NCBI GenBank assembly: GCA_025964695.1
Contig: JAOPYK010000219.1
Span: 1-64,000, forward strand
DNA length: 64,000 nt
Reading direction: 5' to 3'
Source of the DNA: Streptosporangiaceae bacterium
Lineage (GTDB): Bacteria > Actinomycetota > Actinomycetes > Streptosporangiales > Streptosporangiaceae
Part shown: piece after piece, positions 25,634-35,030 of the stretch
Layout of the letters: the number at the start of each line of letters is the position of its first letter
Numbering within the stretch: position 1 is the first letter of the stretch
The notes under the pieces: model-generated
What the model was told of the DNA's origin: nothing
Seen by the model: the letters and a program-made list of their open reading frames with translations, nothing else
The model's database searches: none
Translations under genes and position numbers: made by a program

Positions 25634-27292
25634 TCACCGAAGCGGGATCCGCCAGACGAGCACCGTGCCGCCCTCGTCACCGGCGTCGGCGGCGAAGGAT
25701 CCGCCGAGGCTCTCCGCCCGCTCGCCGATGTTTCGGAGACCGCTCCGGCGGCCGGTCGCCGGGATGCCGATGCCGTCGTCCTCCACCCGGAGCACCAGCT
25801 GGTCGCCGACGTCCACGGACACCCTCACCTGATGGGCCTTGGCGTGCCGCCCGATGTTGGAGAGCGCCTCCCGTAGCACGGCCAGCAGATGGTCTGCGGC
25901 GTCCGCGCACACCGCGGTGTCGAGCAGTCCGTCCAGCCGGACTGAAGGCGCGAACCCGAGACCGGCCGTCGCCGCGTCCACGATCGAGTACAGCCGGCTG
26001 CGCAGGCTCTCGTCTTCCGGGTCCGCCTGCAAGGCGAAGATCGTCGAGCGGATCTGCCTGATGGTGGCGTCCAGATCGTCGACGGAGCGCTGGATCCGCC
26101 GGGCCACGTCGGGCTTGTCGGTGACCTCGACGGCGCTCATCAGGGTCATGGCGGTCGCGAACAGCCGCTGGATCACCGTGTCGTGCAGGTCCTTGGCGAT
26201 CCGGTCGCGGTCTTCCAGCAGCGCGAGCCGTTCGGTGTCCGCCCGCCGCTCGGCGAGTTCCAGCGCCACGGCCGCCTGGGCGGCGAACGGCTCCAGCAGC
26301 CCCAGCGTGGCATCGTCGAAGACCGGGCGGCCGGGTTCGTTCACCACGGCCAGCACCCCACGGGCGGTGCCCCCGTGCCCCAGCGAGACGATCAGGGTCG
26401 GGCCCACCGGCACGTCGCCGGGTATGCCGGCGTTCGAGGCCGCCTCCCGTCCGTCCTCCAGCAGCAGCGGCGTTCCGGTGCGGTACACCGACGCGGAGGC
26501 CGCGTCGTCGATGGACAGGCACAGACCCCGCAAGGCCCCGGCGTGCGCCCCGTCCGCCGCGGACAGCCTGAGCTCCCGGGTCCCCGGTCGCACCAGGGCC
26601 ACCGTGGCCAGGTCGGCGTCGCAGATCTCCCGGGCCCGGCGGGCGACCAGGCCCACGACGTCCTCCGGGGAGGTGCCCGACAGCAGTGCCGTGGAGATCT
26701 CCGCGGACGCCTGCAGCCAGCGTTCCCTGCGGCATGCCTCCTGATACAGCCGGGCGTTCTCGATCGCGACGCCGGCGGCCGTGGCCAGCGCGGCGATGAC
26801 GACCTCGTCCTCCTCGTCGAACTCGCCGCCGTCGGTCTTCTCGGTCAGGTACAGATTGCCGAAATGCTTGTCGCGCACCCGGATGGGCACCCCGAGGAAA
26901 CGGCGCATCGGCGGGTGGTCGGCGGGCAGCCCATGAGAGTCCACGTGGGCGGAGAGGTCTCCGAGCCGTACCGCGCAGGGGTCCTTGACCAGCAGGCCCA
27001 GGATCCCGAGGCCCTGCGGCCAGTGCCCGATGGCCGCGATCTCCTCCTCGGTCGCGCCCACCGTGACCAACCGCACCAGGTGCTCGCCATCGTCACTGAT
27101 CACTGCGAGCGTGCCGTAGCGCGCGTCGGCGAGGGTCGTGCCCGCCTCGGTGATCCGGAAGAGCACGGTCTCCAGGTCCAGGTCGCTGCCGATCGACACG
27201 ACCGTCTCGAGCAGCGTGTGAACCCGGTCCCGGGTGGCCAGCACGGTCTCCAGCCGGGTCCGCAGCTCGTCGAGCAGGTCATCGAGCCGCAT
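25634..27292 (-). CDS. devS: DevS/DosS-like GAF-domain histidine kinase
   Basis: 552-aa soluble sensor kinase with two GAF domains and a HisKA_3/HATPase_c core. GAF-A (about 25-165) ends with the family stretch HPPMRRFLGVPIRVRDKHFG plus NLYL. The His of HPPM corresponds by position to the haem-ligand His of mycobacterial DosS/DosT, so haem-based O2/NO/CO sensing is likely. GAF-B spans about 190-330. The phospho-acceptor is in IAKDLHDTVIQRLFATAM. The ATG at 27292 is chosen by homology (MRLDDLLDELRTRLETVL); a GTG at 27304 is an alternative. It faces its cognate regulator gene across twin DosR-like boxes. Confidence 0.9.
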   Translation of the reverse strand: MRLDDLLDELRTRLETVLATRDRVHTLLETVVSIGSDLDLETVLFRITEAGTTLADARYGTLAVISDDGEHLVRLVTVGATEEEIAAIGHWPQGLGILGLLVKDPCAVRLGDLSAHVDSHGLPADHPPMRRFLGVPIRVRDKHFGNLYLTEKTDGGEFDEEDEVVIAALATAAGVAIENARLYQEACRRERWLQASAEISTALLSGTSPEDVVGLVARRAREICDADLATVALVRPGTRELRLSAADGAHAGALRGLCLSIDDAASASVYRTGTPLLLEDGREAASNAGIPGDVPVGPTLIVSLGHGGTARGVLAVVNEPGRPVFDDATLGLLEPFAAQAAVALELAERRADTERLALLEDRDRIAKDLHDTVIQRLFATAMTLMSAVEVTDKPDVARRIQRSVDDLDATIRQIRSTIFALQADPEDESLRSRLYSIVDAATAGLGFAPSVRLDGLLDTAVCADAADHLLAVLREALSNIGRHAKAHQVRVSVDVGDQLVLRVEDDGIGIPATGRRSGLRNIGERAESLGGSFAADAGDEGGTVLVWRIPLR

Positions 27293-27466
27293 CTGCGGCA
27301 GCACGAGCCGTGCGCGGTTCTCCCCCGGTCGTTCGCCCGTCCCCACCCGGCCAGACTTCCTCACTCGACGTGACCACCAGCCCTCACCACCACCCCTACC
27401 CAGCGGCCGCGCGCAGTGCCCGATCGAGAGTATGGTCCGGGCAAGGTCACGTTCCGTTTTCCCCAA

Positions 27467-27515
27467 ATCGGGACTTTGATCCTGTCTTCGCAGGACATCG
27501 GGACTTTCGTCACAG
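27467..27515. promoter_or_regulatory. Twin DosR/DevR boxes between devS and devR
   Basis: ATCGGGACTTTGATCCTGT (27467-27485) and ATCGGGACTTTCGTCACAG (27497-27515) share their first 11 bases and match TTSGGGACTWWAGTCCC well in the left half. Their starts are 30 bp apart, about three helical turns, so two DevR dimers could bind one DNA face. They lie 25-73 nt before devR and about 175 nt before devS. Confidence 0.7.
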
Positions 27516-27539
27516 GGAGTCACCGGATACCGTCTGCCT

Positions 27540-28223
27540 ATGGGCGGCAGCGTCGCGCACCCCATCCGGGTCTTCCTCCTGGATGACCACGAGGTCGTCC
27601 GGCGGGGTGTCGCGGCGCTTCTCGAGTCCGAGGGAGACATCGAGATCGTCGGCGAGGCGAGCTCGGCCGAGCAGGCCATCGCCCGGATACCGGCCGCGGA
27701 GCCCGATGTCGCGGTGCTCGATGTCCGCCTGCCCGACGGCGACGGCGTGACCGTGTGCCGGGAGATCCGGTCCCGCCTGCCGCGGACGGCCTGCCTGATG
27801 CTGACCTCGTTCTCCGACGAGGAGGCCCTCTTCGACGCGGTGATGGCGGGCGCGGCGGGTTACGTCCTCAAACAGATCCATGGCTCGGACCTGGTCAGCG
27901 CGGTCCGCACGGTCGCCTCCGGTCAGTCCCTGCTCGATCCGCGCAGCACCGCGCAGATGCTGCGGCGGCTGCGTGAACGGGAGAGCCGCGAGGACCCGCT
28001 GGCGGCCCTGTCCGGCCAGGAACGGCAGATCCTCGAGCTGATCGGCCAGGGGCTCACCAACCGGCAGATCGGCGAGCGGATGTTCCTGGCGGAGAAGACG
28101 GTCAAGAACTATGTCTCGAACCTGTTCACCAAGCTGGGCATGAGCCGCCGCACCCAGGCCGCCGCGTTCGTGGCCAATCTGAGGGCCGCCGAGGCCGGGC
28201 CCGGCCGGCGCGGCCCGGAATAG
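27540..28223 (+). CDS. devR: DevR/DosR-like response regulator of the dormancy regulon
   Basis: 227-aa NarL-family regulator very close in pattern to mycobacterial DevR. It has VFLLDDHEVVRRGVAALLES, the phospho-acceptor site VAVLDVRLPDGDG, and the recognition segment FLAEKTVKNYVSNLFTKLGM followed by RRTQAA. The AEKTVKNYVS stretch, which makes the base contacts in DevR, is fully conserved. It should be phosphorylated by the divergent GAF kinase under hypoxia or NO and should bind GGGAC-type boxes found here in front of several genes. An internal GTG at 27552 is an alternative start. Confidence 0.92.
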   Translation: MGGSVAHPIRVFLLDDHEVVRRGVAALLESEGDIEIVGEASSAEQAIARIPAAEPDVAVLDVRLPDGDGVTVCREIRSRLPRTACLMLTSFSDEEALFDAVMAGAAGYVLKQIHGSDLVSAVRTVASGQSLLDPRSTAQMLRRLRERESREDPLAALSGQERQILELIGQGLTNRQIGERMFLAEKTVKNYVSNLFTKLGMSRRTQAAAFVANLRAAEAGPGRRGPE

Positions 28224-28233
28224 CGCCTGGGCA

Positions 28234-28246
28234 GGGGCGAAAGTCC
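28234..28246 (+). promoter_or_regulatory. DosR-box-like site before the PPOX gene
   Basis: GGGGCGAAAGTCC reads on the minus strand as GGACTTTCGCCCC, nearly the second devR box (GGGACTTTCGTCAC). It lies about 60 nt before the ATG at 28305, right after the devR stop. Confidence 0.5.
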
Positions 28247-28304
28247 ATCCCGCCGAGGACCCACGCCCCTGACCACTCCACCAAATCACGACGACGCTTT
28301 ACAC

Positions 28305-28739
28305 ATGAAGTTCGACGCGCACGGACTCGAAGTCCTCGATCGCCGACAGTGCCTCAGCCTGCTCGCCTCCGTACCACTGGGCCGGATCGTGTTCACCGAC
28401 CGCGCGCTACCGGCCATCCAGCCCGTCACCTTCGTCCTGGACGGCGACGACGTCATCCTGCACACCTCCCTCGGCTCCACGCTCGCCGCCGCGACCCACG
28501 AGACCGTCGTCGCCTTCGAGGCCGACGACTTCGACACCGCCCGCCGCACCGGCTGGTCGGTCACCATCGTCGGGCACGCCCACGTCGTGCACGATCCCGT
28601 CGAGACGGCCCGCCTCGCCCGGCTGCCCCTCCAGCCGTGGACCCCCGCCCCACGGGACCACTTCATCCGGATTCCCTGCCGCCACATCACCGGCCGCCGC
28701 ATCAATCCCGCGCCCGACCGCCATCACACGCCCGCCTAA
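28305..28739 (+). CDS. PPOX-family (split-barrel flavin/F420-binding-like) protein
   Basis: 144-aa single-domain protein of the pyridoxamine 5'-phosphate oxidase-like superfamily. Visible marks are LLASVPLGRIVFTDRALPAI, VTFVLDGDDVILHTSLGSTL and the C-terminal RIPCRHITGRRI. The last motif matches the tail of the XRE-PPOX fusion (RIEPRRITGRRI). Related proteins are recurrent members of DosR regulons, where they are thought to bind F420 or flavin. It follows devR by 82 nt, with a DosR-like site between, so it may have its own promoter or extend the devR transcript. Confidence 0.85.
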   Translation: MKFDAHGLEVLDRRQCLSLLASVPLGRIVFTDRALPAIQPVTFVLDGDDVILHTSLGSTLAAATHETVVAFEADDFDTARRTGWSVTIVGHAHVVHDPVETARLARLPLQPWTPAPRDHFIRIPCRHITGRRINPAPDRHHTPA

Positions 28740-28749
28740 GAGTGAGCAC

Positions 28750-28767
28750 TGGCCGGCCGACCGGCCA
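28750..28767. repeat. Inverted repeat between PPOX and DUF2267 genes
   Basis: TGGCCGG (28750-28756) and CCGGCCA (28761-28767) are perfect arms around CCGA. It may act as a terminator or attenuator after the PPOX stop, or as a GC-type operator for the gene starting 26 nt later. Confidence 0.4.
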
Positions 28768-28792
28768 TGACGAGACGACCGAGGAGACGATC

Positions 28793-29251
28793 ATGACCTG
28801 CACCCGCGTCGACAGCCTTGACCACAGCATCGAGACGACCAACAGGTGGCTGAGCGACCTCGCGAGAGAGCTCGGAGCGACCGACCGGCGGGTGGCCTAT
28901 CAGGCTCTCCGCGGATGGCTGCACACGCTTCGCGACCGCCTGACCGTAGAGGTCGCCGCCCACTTCGCCGCGCAGTTGCCCGAGTTGCTGCGCGGTGTCT
29001 TCTACGACGGATGGATGCCGAGCCGGGTACCGGTCAAATACGACCCGGACGAGTACCTGGAGCGTTTCGCCCACGAGGCCAACCTGCACGACACCGACGC
29101 CCTGACCCCGCTGCGAGCGGTGACCCGATGTGTACGGCGTCACACCTCCGAGGGCGCGGTCGACCGGGCGTTCGGCCAGCTGCCGACCTCCGTCCGGGCC
29201 CTGCTCGATGCCCCGGCCCCCGCAGTGGCCCCGGCCGGTAAGGCGACGTGA
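28793..29251 (+). CDS. DUF2267-family protein
   Basis: 152-aa soluble protein matching the DUF2267 pattern: an N-terminal helix, then RVAYQALRGWLHTLRDRLTV, LPELLRGVFYDGWMPSRVPV and a C-terminal helical part with VRRHTSEGAVDRAFGQLPTS. The biochemical role is unknown. The family often appears next to universal stress proteins and hypoxia genes in actinobacteria, which fits its place here. The ATG at 28793 has GAGGAGA at 6-12 nt upstream. Confidence 0.8.
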   Translation: MTCTRVDSLDHSIETTNRWLSDLARELGATDRRVAYQALRGWLHTLRDRLTVEVAAHFAAQLPELLRGVFYDGWMPSRVPVKYDPDEYLERFAHEANLHDTDALTPLRAVTRCVRRHTSEGAVDRAFGQLPTSVRALLDAPAPAVAPAGKAT

Positions 29252-29291
29252 TCGACCGTGGCCCGTTTTAGGGCCGGACGGCCGGAACCTC

Positions 29292-29305
29292 GTGACCAAA
29301 GGCCC
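29292..29305. promoter_or_regulatory. DosR-box-like site before the 77-aa gene
   Basis: GTGACCAAAGGCCC reads on the minus strand as GGGCCTTTGGTCAC, agreeing with the devR box GGGACTTTCGTCAC at 12 of 14 positions. It overlaps a further palindrome, GGCCC-TAC-GGGCC (29301-29313). The ATG at 29386 is 80 nt downstream. Confidence 0.5.
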
Positions 29306-29385
29306 TACGGGCCCGGCTGCCCGGCACGAACTCTGGAGACACCATCCGGAAACACCGGATACTCCGATGGACCAGGGAGTTCACG

Positions 29386-29619
29386 ATGACGAGGCAGATC
29401 GCCGCCGGATACGGCATTCCCTCCGGGCCGGCGCTCGAGGAACGGATCCACATCCTGGAGTCCAAGGTGAACGCGATGGCCGAGGCGATCCTGATACTGG
29501 CCGGGGGACTCGAGGGGACGCCCATGGACGGTCCGCGCGGCGACGGTGGTTCCAGGGCCGCCCGGCTGGCACATGACGTGCTGATCGCCGCCCAGGTCAC
29601 GACGCACGACAGCGACTGA
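29386..29619 (+). CDS. Small hypothetical protein in the dormancy locus
   Basis: 77-aa protein that I do not recognise. It has a predicted helix (ALEERIHILESKVNAMAEAI) that looks like a short coiled coil, then a Gly-rich turn and a second helix (RAARLAHDVLIAAQ). There is no membrane segment or Cys. CAGGGAG lies 8 nt before the ATG. A DosR-box-like sequence 80 nt upstream and the position between DUF2267 and the alcohol dehydrogenase support a real, hypoxia-linked gene. The coding evidence is otherwise modest. Confidence 0.55.
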   Translation: MTRQIAAGYGIPSGPALEERIHILESKVNAMAEAILILAGGLEGTPMDGPRGDGGSRAARLAHDVLIAAQVTTHDSD

Positions 29620-29677
29620 CACGGGCGCCCAGCCCCTGTGGTTCCGCCATGCCCCGCGCCGCCGGACCGACGGGTCT

Positions 29678-30676
29678 TCAGCCCATCACGAGGACGGCGG
29701 CGCCGTTGACCCGGTCGGCGGCCAGGTCGGTGAGCGCCCGGTCGGCGTCGGCGAAGTCGTACGGCATGGTGGCGACCGCGAGCGGCAGCCGGCCGGCCAG
29801 CCGGAGGAACTCCTCCCCGTCCGCGCGGGTGTTCGCGGTCACGGACCGGACCTGCCGCTCCTGGAAGAGGTGCCGCTGGTAGTCCAGCACCGGCACGTCC
29901 GACAGATGGATCCCGGCGATGGCCAGGGTGCCGCCTCGGTCGAGCCGCTCCAGCGCGGCGGGCACGAGTTCCCCGGCGGGTGCGAACACGATGGCCGAGT
30001 CGAGAGGTTCCGGTGCTGGATCGAACGAGTCGCCCGCCGACGCGGCGCCGAGCTCCATCGCCAGCGATCGGGCCGCCGCCGATCGGGTGAAGACGTGCAC
30101 GGTGGCGCCCTCGGTCATCGCGATCTGTGCCGCCAGGTGGGCCGAGCCGCCGAACCCCCAGATGCCGAGCCGGCCGCCCGGCGGCAGCGCGGCCCGCCGA
30201 AGCGCCCGGTATCCGATGATCCCGGCGCACAACAGCGGCGCGACCTCCACGTCGTCCCGGTTGGGGGGAAGGTCGTAGACGTAGGCGTCCGGTGCGAGGG
30301 CGTATTCGGCATACCCTCCGTGCGCGTCCCAGCCGGTGTACGCCGACTCCGGGCATAGGTTCTCGGCACCGCGACGGCAGTACGTACAGGCCCCGCAGGT
30401 GCTCCGCAGCCAGGCCACCCCGACCCGGTCCGCCGGGGTGTGTCGGCAGCCGGGCCCGGCCGCGACCACCTCACCGACGATCTCGTGGCCAGGCGTCACC
30501 CCGGGCAGGTGCACCGGGAGATCACCCTCCGCGACGTGCAGGTCCGTCCGGCACACGCCGCAGGCCCGGACGCGCAGCAACAACTCGCCCCAGCCCGGGT
30601 CGGGGACCTCGCGTTCGATCAGCCCGAGCGGCCCGCTCGCCATCGGCCCGGGCCGCAGGACACTCCAGGCGCGCAT
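29678..30676 (-). CDS. Zinc-dependent alcohol dehydrogenase (MDR superfamily)
   Basis: 332-aa NAD(P)-dependent oxidoreductase. Catalytic-zinc ligands are in [15 protein letters not shown] (Cys, with Asp) and [11 protein letters not shown] (His-Glu). The structural-zinc Cys cluster is in [15 protein letters not shown]. The nucleotide-binding segment has [16 protein letters not shown]. It likely interconverts alcohols and aldehydes or ketones. The gene is 38 nt downstream of the amino-acid ABC ATPase on the same strand, but its function fits the neighbouring dormancy island, where alcohol dehydrogenases occur in streptomycetes. No own DosR-like box was seen. Confidence 0.9.
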   Translation of the reverse strand: MRAWSVLRPGPMASGPLGLIEREVPDPGWGELLLRVRACGVCRTDLHVAEGDLPVHLPGVTPGHEIVGEVVAAGPGCRHTPADRVGVAWLRSTCGACTYCRRGAENLCPESAYTGWDAHGGYAEYALAPDAYVYDLPPNRDDVEVAPLLCAGIIGYRALRRAALPPGGRLGIWGFGGSAHLAAQIAMTEGATVHVFTRSAAARSLAMELGAASAGDSFDPAPEPLDSAIVFAPAGELVPAALERLDRGGTLAIAGIHLSDVPVLDYQRHLFQERQVRSVTANTRADGEEFLRLAGRLPLAVATMPYDFADADRALTDLAADRVNGAAVLVMG

Positions 30677-30714
30677 ATCCCCACGGTAGCCGGGGCCGGG
30701 CCGGGTGAGCGGGA

Positions 30715-31478
<764 letters not shown>

Positions 31479-31482
<4 letters not shown>

Positions 31483-32312
31483 CGCTGTGCTCTCCCTTGC
31501 CGAGCCTCGAGCCGCCGGGCCGCGTAGCCGAGCGGGATGGTGATCAGCAGGTAGCACAACCCGGCCACGATGATCGGAGTCGAGTTCCCCTTCTCGCCGG
31601 CGAGATCCTGCCCGAACTTGGCGAGATCCCGCTGCTGGAGCGAGATGCCGATGAACAGCGCCAGCGAGGAGTCCTTGAACAGCAGGACCAGCTCGTTGGT
31701 CAGTGGCGGGATCACGATCCGGAACGCCTGCGGGATGATGATCGAACGCATCGACCTGCCGTACGACATGCCGAGCGAACGGGCGGCCTCCATCTGCCCC
31801 TTCGGCACCGCCTGGATCCCGGCCCTGATCGTTTCCGCCATGTACGCGGCCGAGACCAGCCCGAGGGCGAGGGTCACCTGTCCGTACACCCCGCCGGGCA
31901 GGACCGACCCGCCGAACGCGAGCGGTACGCCGACCCCGACGAAGATGAAGATCAGTACGGCGGGCAGCCCTCGGAAGACCTCGATGTAGGCCGTCGCCAG
32001 CCAGCGGTACGGCGGCACCGACGACAACCGCATCAGCGCGATGATCAGACCCAGCACGAACCCGGCGGCGAATCCGCTCAGCGTGAAGACGAGCGTGTTG
32101 CGCAGGCCGATGGTGATGATGTCCGGGAACAGGCCCTTGGCGACGTCGAGGTTGGCGAAGTTCTGCTTCAGCGAGCCCCAGTCCGCCAGCGCCGCGAGCG
32201 CCACCACGGCGATGACGAACAGGGCGTACTGGGCGCCCAGGGCCAGTTGCCGGCGGCGCCGCCGGGTCAGACGTGTGCGCGGCACCGCCACCTGTGCGTC
32301 TGCCACGATCAT
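31479..32312 (-). CDS. Amino-acid ABC transporter permease (HisM/GlnP type)
   Basis: 277-aa membrane permease. Start ATG 32312 overlaps the binding-protein stop (ATGA). It has the HisMQ-type loop [20 protein letters not shown] plus [15 protein letters not shown], and helices such as [18 protein letters not shown]. Only one permease gene exists, so it may homodimerise. Together with the ATPase and the lipoprotein it imports a polar amino acid; the ligand is not deducible here. Confidence 0.92.
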
Positions 32313-33127
32313 CCGCCGGCCGGCATCGGGCCGATCCACTTTTCGTAGATCGCCTTGTAGGCGCCGTCCTTCTTGGACTCGTCGATCACCTGGTTGATCA
32401 GTTGGATGAGCTTGGGGTTATTGCCCTTGCGCACGGCGAAGCCGTACTGCTCACCGGTGTTGAGGCTGGCGGCCAGCTCGAACTTCGCGTTGGCCGGGTC
32501 CTTCAGCCACCCCTGCACCACCGGATAGTCCGCGACGATCACGTCGGCCTGGCCGCTGCGCAGGCCGTTGAGCTCGGAGCCCGAGTCCTTGAACGAGGTG
32601 GAGTCCAGACCCTTGCCGTGCACGTAGTCCTCACCGGTCGTCGAGGCCTGCGAACCGAGCTTGAGCTTCTTGGCCTTGACGTCGTCGAGCGAGGTGACGC
32701 CCAGGCCCTTCTTCGCCATCAGCGCCTGGGTCGCGTTGAAGTACGGCTGGGAGAAGTCGATGAACTTGGCACGGTCCGGCTTGATCGTCATACCGGCCGC
32801 GGCGACGTCGCACTTGCCCGCGTTCAGTGCGGATCCGGTCTTGATGGTCTCGAACGGAGTGTCAATGATCTTCTGAGTGACGCCGAGCTTCTTGGCCACC
32901 AGATCGATCACATCGACGTCAAAGCCGACGACCTTGCCGCCCTGCTCCGACTGGAACGGCGGGTACGGCAGGTGCGTGCAGGTGGTGAGCGCGCCCTTCT
33001 GCACCAGCTTGGCGCCCTGTACGGTGACTCCCTTCGAGCCGCCGCCACAGGCGGTGGCCGACAACGCCAGAGCCGTGAGGCCAGCCGAGATCACTAGGCG
33101 CCGTAGCAGCTTGGGGCGGTTGTGCAC
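32309..33127 (-). CDS. Amino-acid ABC transporter substrate-binding lipoprotein
   Basis: 272-aa SBP_bac_3 family protein. The signal [20 protein letters not shown] ends in the lipobox Cys (TACGGG). Family marks include [17 protein letters not shown] and [20 protein letters not shown] plus FSQPYF. It captures a polar amino acid outside the cell. It is the first gene of a three-gene operon with ATGA/GTGA couplings. GGAGGA lies 5 nt before the start. No operator was recognised upstream. Confidence 0.92.
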   Translation of the reverse strand: MHNRPKLLRRLVISAGLTALALSATACGGGSKGVTVQGAKLVQKGALTTCTHLPYPPFQSEQGGKVVGFDVDVIDLVAKKLGVTQKIIDTPFETIKTGSALNAGKCDVAAAGMTIKPDRAKFIDFSQPYFNATQALMAKKGLGVTSLDDVKAKKLKLGSQASTTGEDYVHGKGLDSTSFKDSGSELNGLRSGQADVIVADYPVVQGWLKDPANAKFELAASLNTGEQYGFAVRKGNNPKLIQLINQVIDESKKDGAYKAIYEKWIGPMPAGG

Positions 33128-33730
33128 AATTCCTCCTGGTTTGATCTTTTGCTCATCGGCACTATGCCATGAAGCACAGCGTGGCCGGGACCCCGTTCAG
33201 GCCTCCCGGCGATCTCCCATTGTCGCTACGCTCCGCATCGTGCGAGAACTGGCCGTAGAGGACCGGCTGCTGCTCTTCGTCTATGATCTGCGGTCGCTCG
33301 ATTCCCTGTCACTCGTCCTTCTCACTCACCCAGCTCACCCAGCTCACCCAGCTCGTAGGTGCGGGAGCGGCGTTCCTGGTGGCCACGCTGCGGACCGGCG
33401 ATCCAGTGCCGGATGTGCTCGGGGCGTCGTGGTCCGGCGGCCGGGCCCTGCGGATCGATCTCGCCGGTCTCTACCGGCCGGGAGCGGACGCCCTGAAGCA
33501 GGACGTGCTCAGGTGGCCAGGCCGGTGTCTCTTCACCCTGGCCGGGTTCTGCCTTGCCGGCCGGGAAATCCACTGTACCTGCGGGAACTCATGCTCGGCG
33601 CGGAGCTGCGAGGACGCGCTACGGGTCGCCACCTGGCTGGGACGCGACCGGCACAGCCGATCCCAGCCGCCGCCGCGGGCCTGCCGGCCGGCCGTCCCCT
33701 TTATGATCACGTGGAGCGAATAGCCCCCCG
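33128..33730 (+). other. Gene-poor 600-bp stretch with a weak ORF and 9-bp triple repeat
   Basis: No confident gene. The best candidate is a 146-codon frame at 33283-33723 without a ribosome site, with some protein-like sequence (ALRIDLAGLYRPGADALKQD) and five Cys. In a second frame a GTG at 33240 gives VRELAVEDRLLLFVYDLRSL before composition breaks down, so a frameshifted relic is possible. Three in-phase copies of CTCACCCAG lie at 33325-33351. Confidence 0.3.
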
Positions 33731-34837
33731 TCAGTAGACCGAGATGTGCACGTGGTCGTAGTGGTTCTGCGTGATGCTGCCCCGGTCCCCCATCGGCCGC
33801 CAGCCGCTGCCGCCCGGGTTCCAGATCCGCTGCCGCCAGATCACGTACTTGATGCCGAGCCGGGCCGCGTTGGCCGTCGCGTAGGCGGCGACCTGATCGC
33901 CGTTCGCCTGGCGGTCCGGGCTCGGCATCCGCCCGCCGGTGCTCTCCATGAAGTCGCAGGCCCGGCCCGTGCCGTGGTCCTGCGGATCGCCGGGACGGAA
34001 GCAGCCGATCACCGGGAAGGGGCCCAACCGGGCGTCGATCTCCACCCGCAGGGCCCGCATGGGATCGGTGACGTTGTCCCCGATCACCGGTGACCTGGCG
34101 GTGGCGACGCGCAACGGCTGTACGGGCGCGGCCGGCGCGGCCTTCGGCTTGCCGGGGCCGAGGGGTGCGATCTTGGCTTCGCGCGGCATCAGCCGCTGCA
34201 GGGTTCTGCGCAGCTTCGTGAGGTCGGTCGTGGGCGCGCTGACGATGAGCGCGTTGCCGTCCGGCAGTCCGAGGCTGCGGGCCTGGGCGTGCGAGACGAC
34301 CGCGTCGACATCGGTGATCCCCATCGCCGCGTAGGCCCCGATGCGGGCACTGGCCGACCGTGACGGGCTGCCCGCCGAGACCATACTGCCCAGCCCGGCC
34401 GTGCCGTCCTGCCCGACCGACGGCGAGACGACCAGGTCACCCGCGGCCACGTTGTGCCACAGCGGGTCGGACTCGGCCACCGGCTGCGGGGTGAGGGCCC
34501 GGAAGGTCGACGGGTCGACACCGAGCACTCCGACCGGCCGTCCGGCCACCAGGGTGCGGGCCGCGTCGACGACCTCGACCGCGACCACTCCCCTGGCCCG
34601 CCTGACACGCGCGACCGCGGCGGTGGGCAGAGTGGCCCCCGCGGCCACCAGCAGGCTCGGCGTGAACCGCCTGCCCAGCGGCGCCACCTGGGCGGCCACC
34701 GGCACGGAGAGCCCGGCGGGCGCGGCGGCGGGCTCGGCCGGAGGACCGGGCCGCCCGGGGCGGGTGAGCACGACGAGGTCGGTGGCGATCGTCAGCACCA
34801 GTGCGACGCCGATGACCACCGGCGAGCTGCGGCTCAC
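33731..34837 (-). CDS. Secreted or anchored protein with ARB_07466-like C-terminal (peptidase M15-like) domain
   Basis: 368-aa protein. The GTG at 34837 is selected because AAGGGAAGG sits 10 nt upstream; frames extending further run into the 14-bp repeats and a pseudogene. The N-terminal hydrophobic segment (SPVVIGVALVLTIATDLVVL) is an anchor or signal, and a Pro/Ala linker follows. The middle region (about 60-230) is a domain I do not recognise. The last 110 residues carry VIGCFRPGDPQDHGTGRACD and NHYDHVHISVY. The His/Asp pattern (DHG..RACDF, HYDHVH) resembles zinc peptidases acting on peptidoglycan. A cell-wall role is inferred, not shown. Confidence 0.7.
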   Translation of the reverse strand: MSRSSPVVIGVALVLTIATDLVVLTRPGRPGPPAEPAAAPAGLSVPVAAQVAPLGRRFTPSLLVAAGATLPTAAVARVRRARGVVAVEVVDAARTLVAGRPVGVLGVDPSTFRALTPQPVAESDPLWHNVAAGDLVVSPSVGQDGTAGLGSMVSAGSPSRSASARIGAYAAMGITDVDAVVSHAQARSLGLPDGNALIVSAPTTDLTKLRRTLQRLMPREAKIAPLGPGKPKAAPAAPVQPLRVATARSPVIGDNVTDPMRALRVEIDARLGPFPVIGCFRPGDPQDHGTGRACDFMESTGGRMPSPDRQANGDQVAAYATANAARLGIKYVIWRQRIWNPGGSGWRPMGDRGSITQNHYDHVHISVY

Positions 34838-34857
34838 GGTGCGCACGCCTTCCCTTC

Positions 34858-34939
34858 GGGACTGGGGCTTCGGGACTGGGGCTTCGGGACTGGGGCTTCG
34901 GGACTGGGGCTCGTGACTGGGGCTTCGGGACTGGGGCCG
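34858..34939. repeat. 14-bp minisatellite (GGGACTGGGGCTTC)
   Basis: About six head-to-tail copies of a 14-bp unit: exact at 34858-34871, 34872-34885 and 34886-34899, shortened at 34900-34912, variant (GTGACT...) at 34913-34926, and degrading after 34927. The array begins 21 nt before the GTG of the peptidase-like gene and includes part of its upstream leader. Confidence 0.9.
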
Positions 34940-35030
34940 GGGATTGTGGCTTCGGACTGGGGCCAAAAGTGGAGGATGACATCCGCCCGGCGCGCAGCAC
35001 AAGGCAGGCGATCTCCCGGGGCGGCGCCGT

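Noticed and set aside
26183-27373. 396-codon plus-strand frame over the sensor kinase
   Set aside because: Shadow of the DevS-like kinase in GC-rich DNA.
34858-34939. Repeat array as a CRISPR
   Set aside because: Units are 14 bp, head-to-tail without spacers; no cas genes occur in the window.
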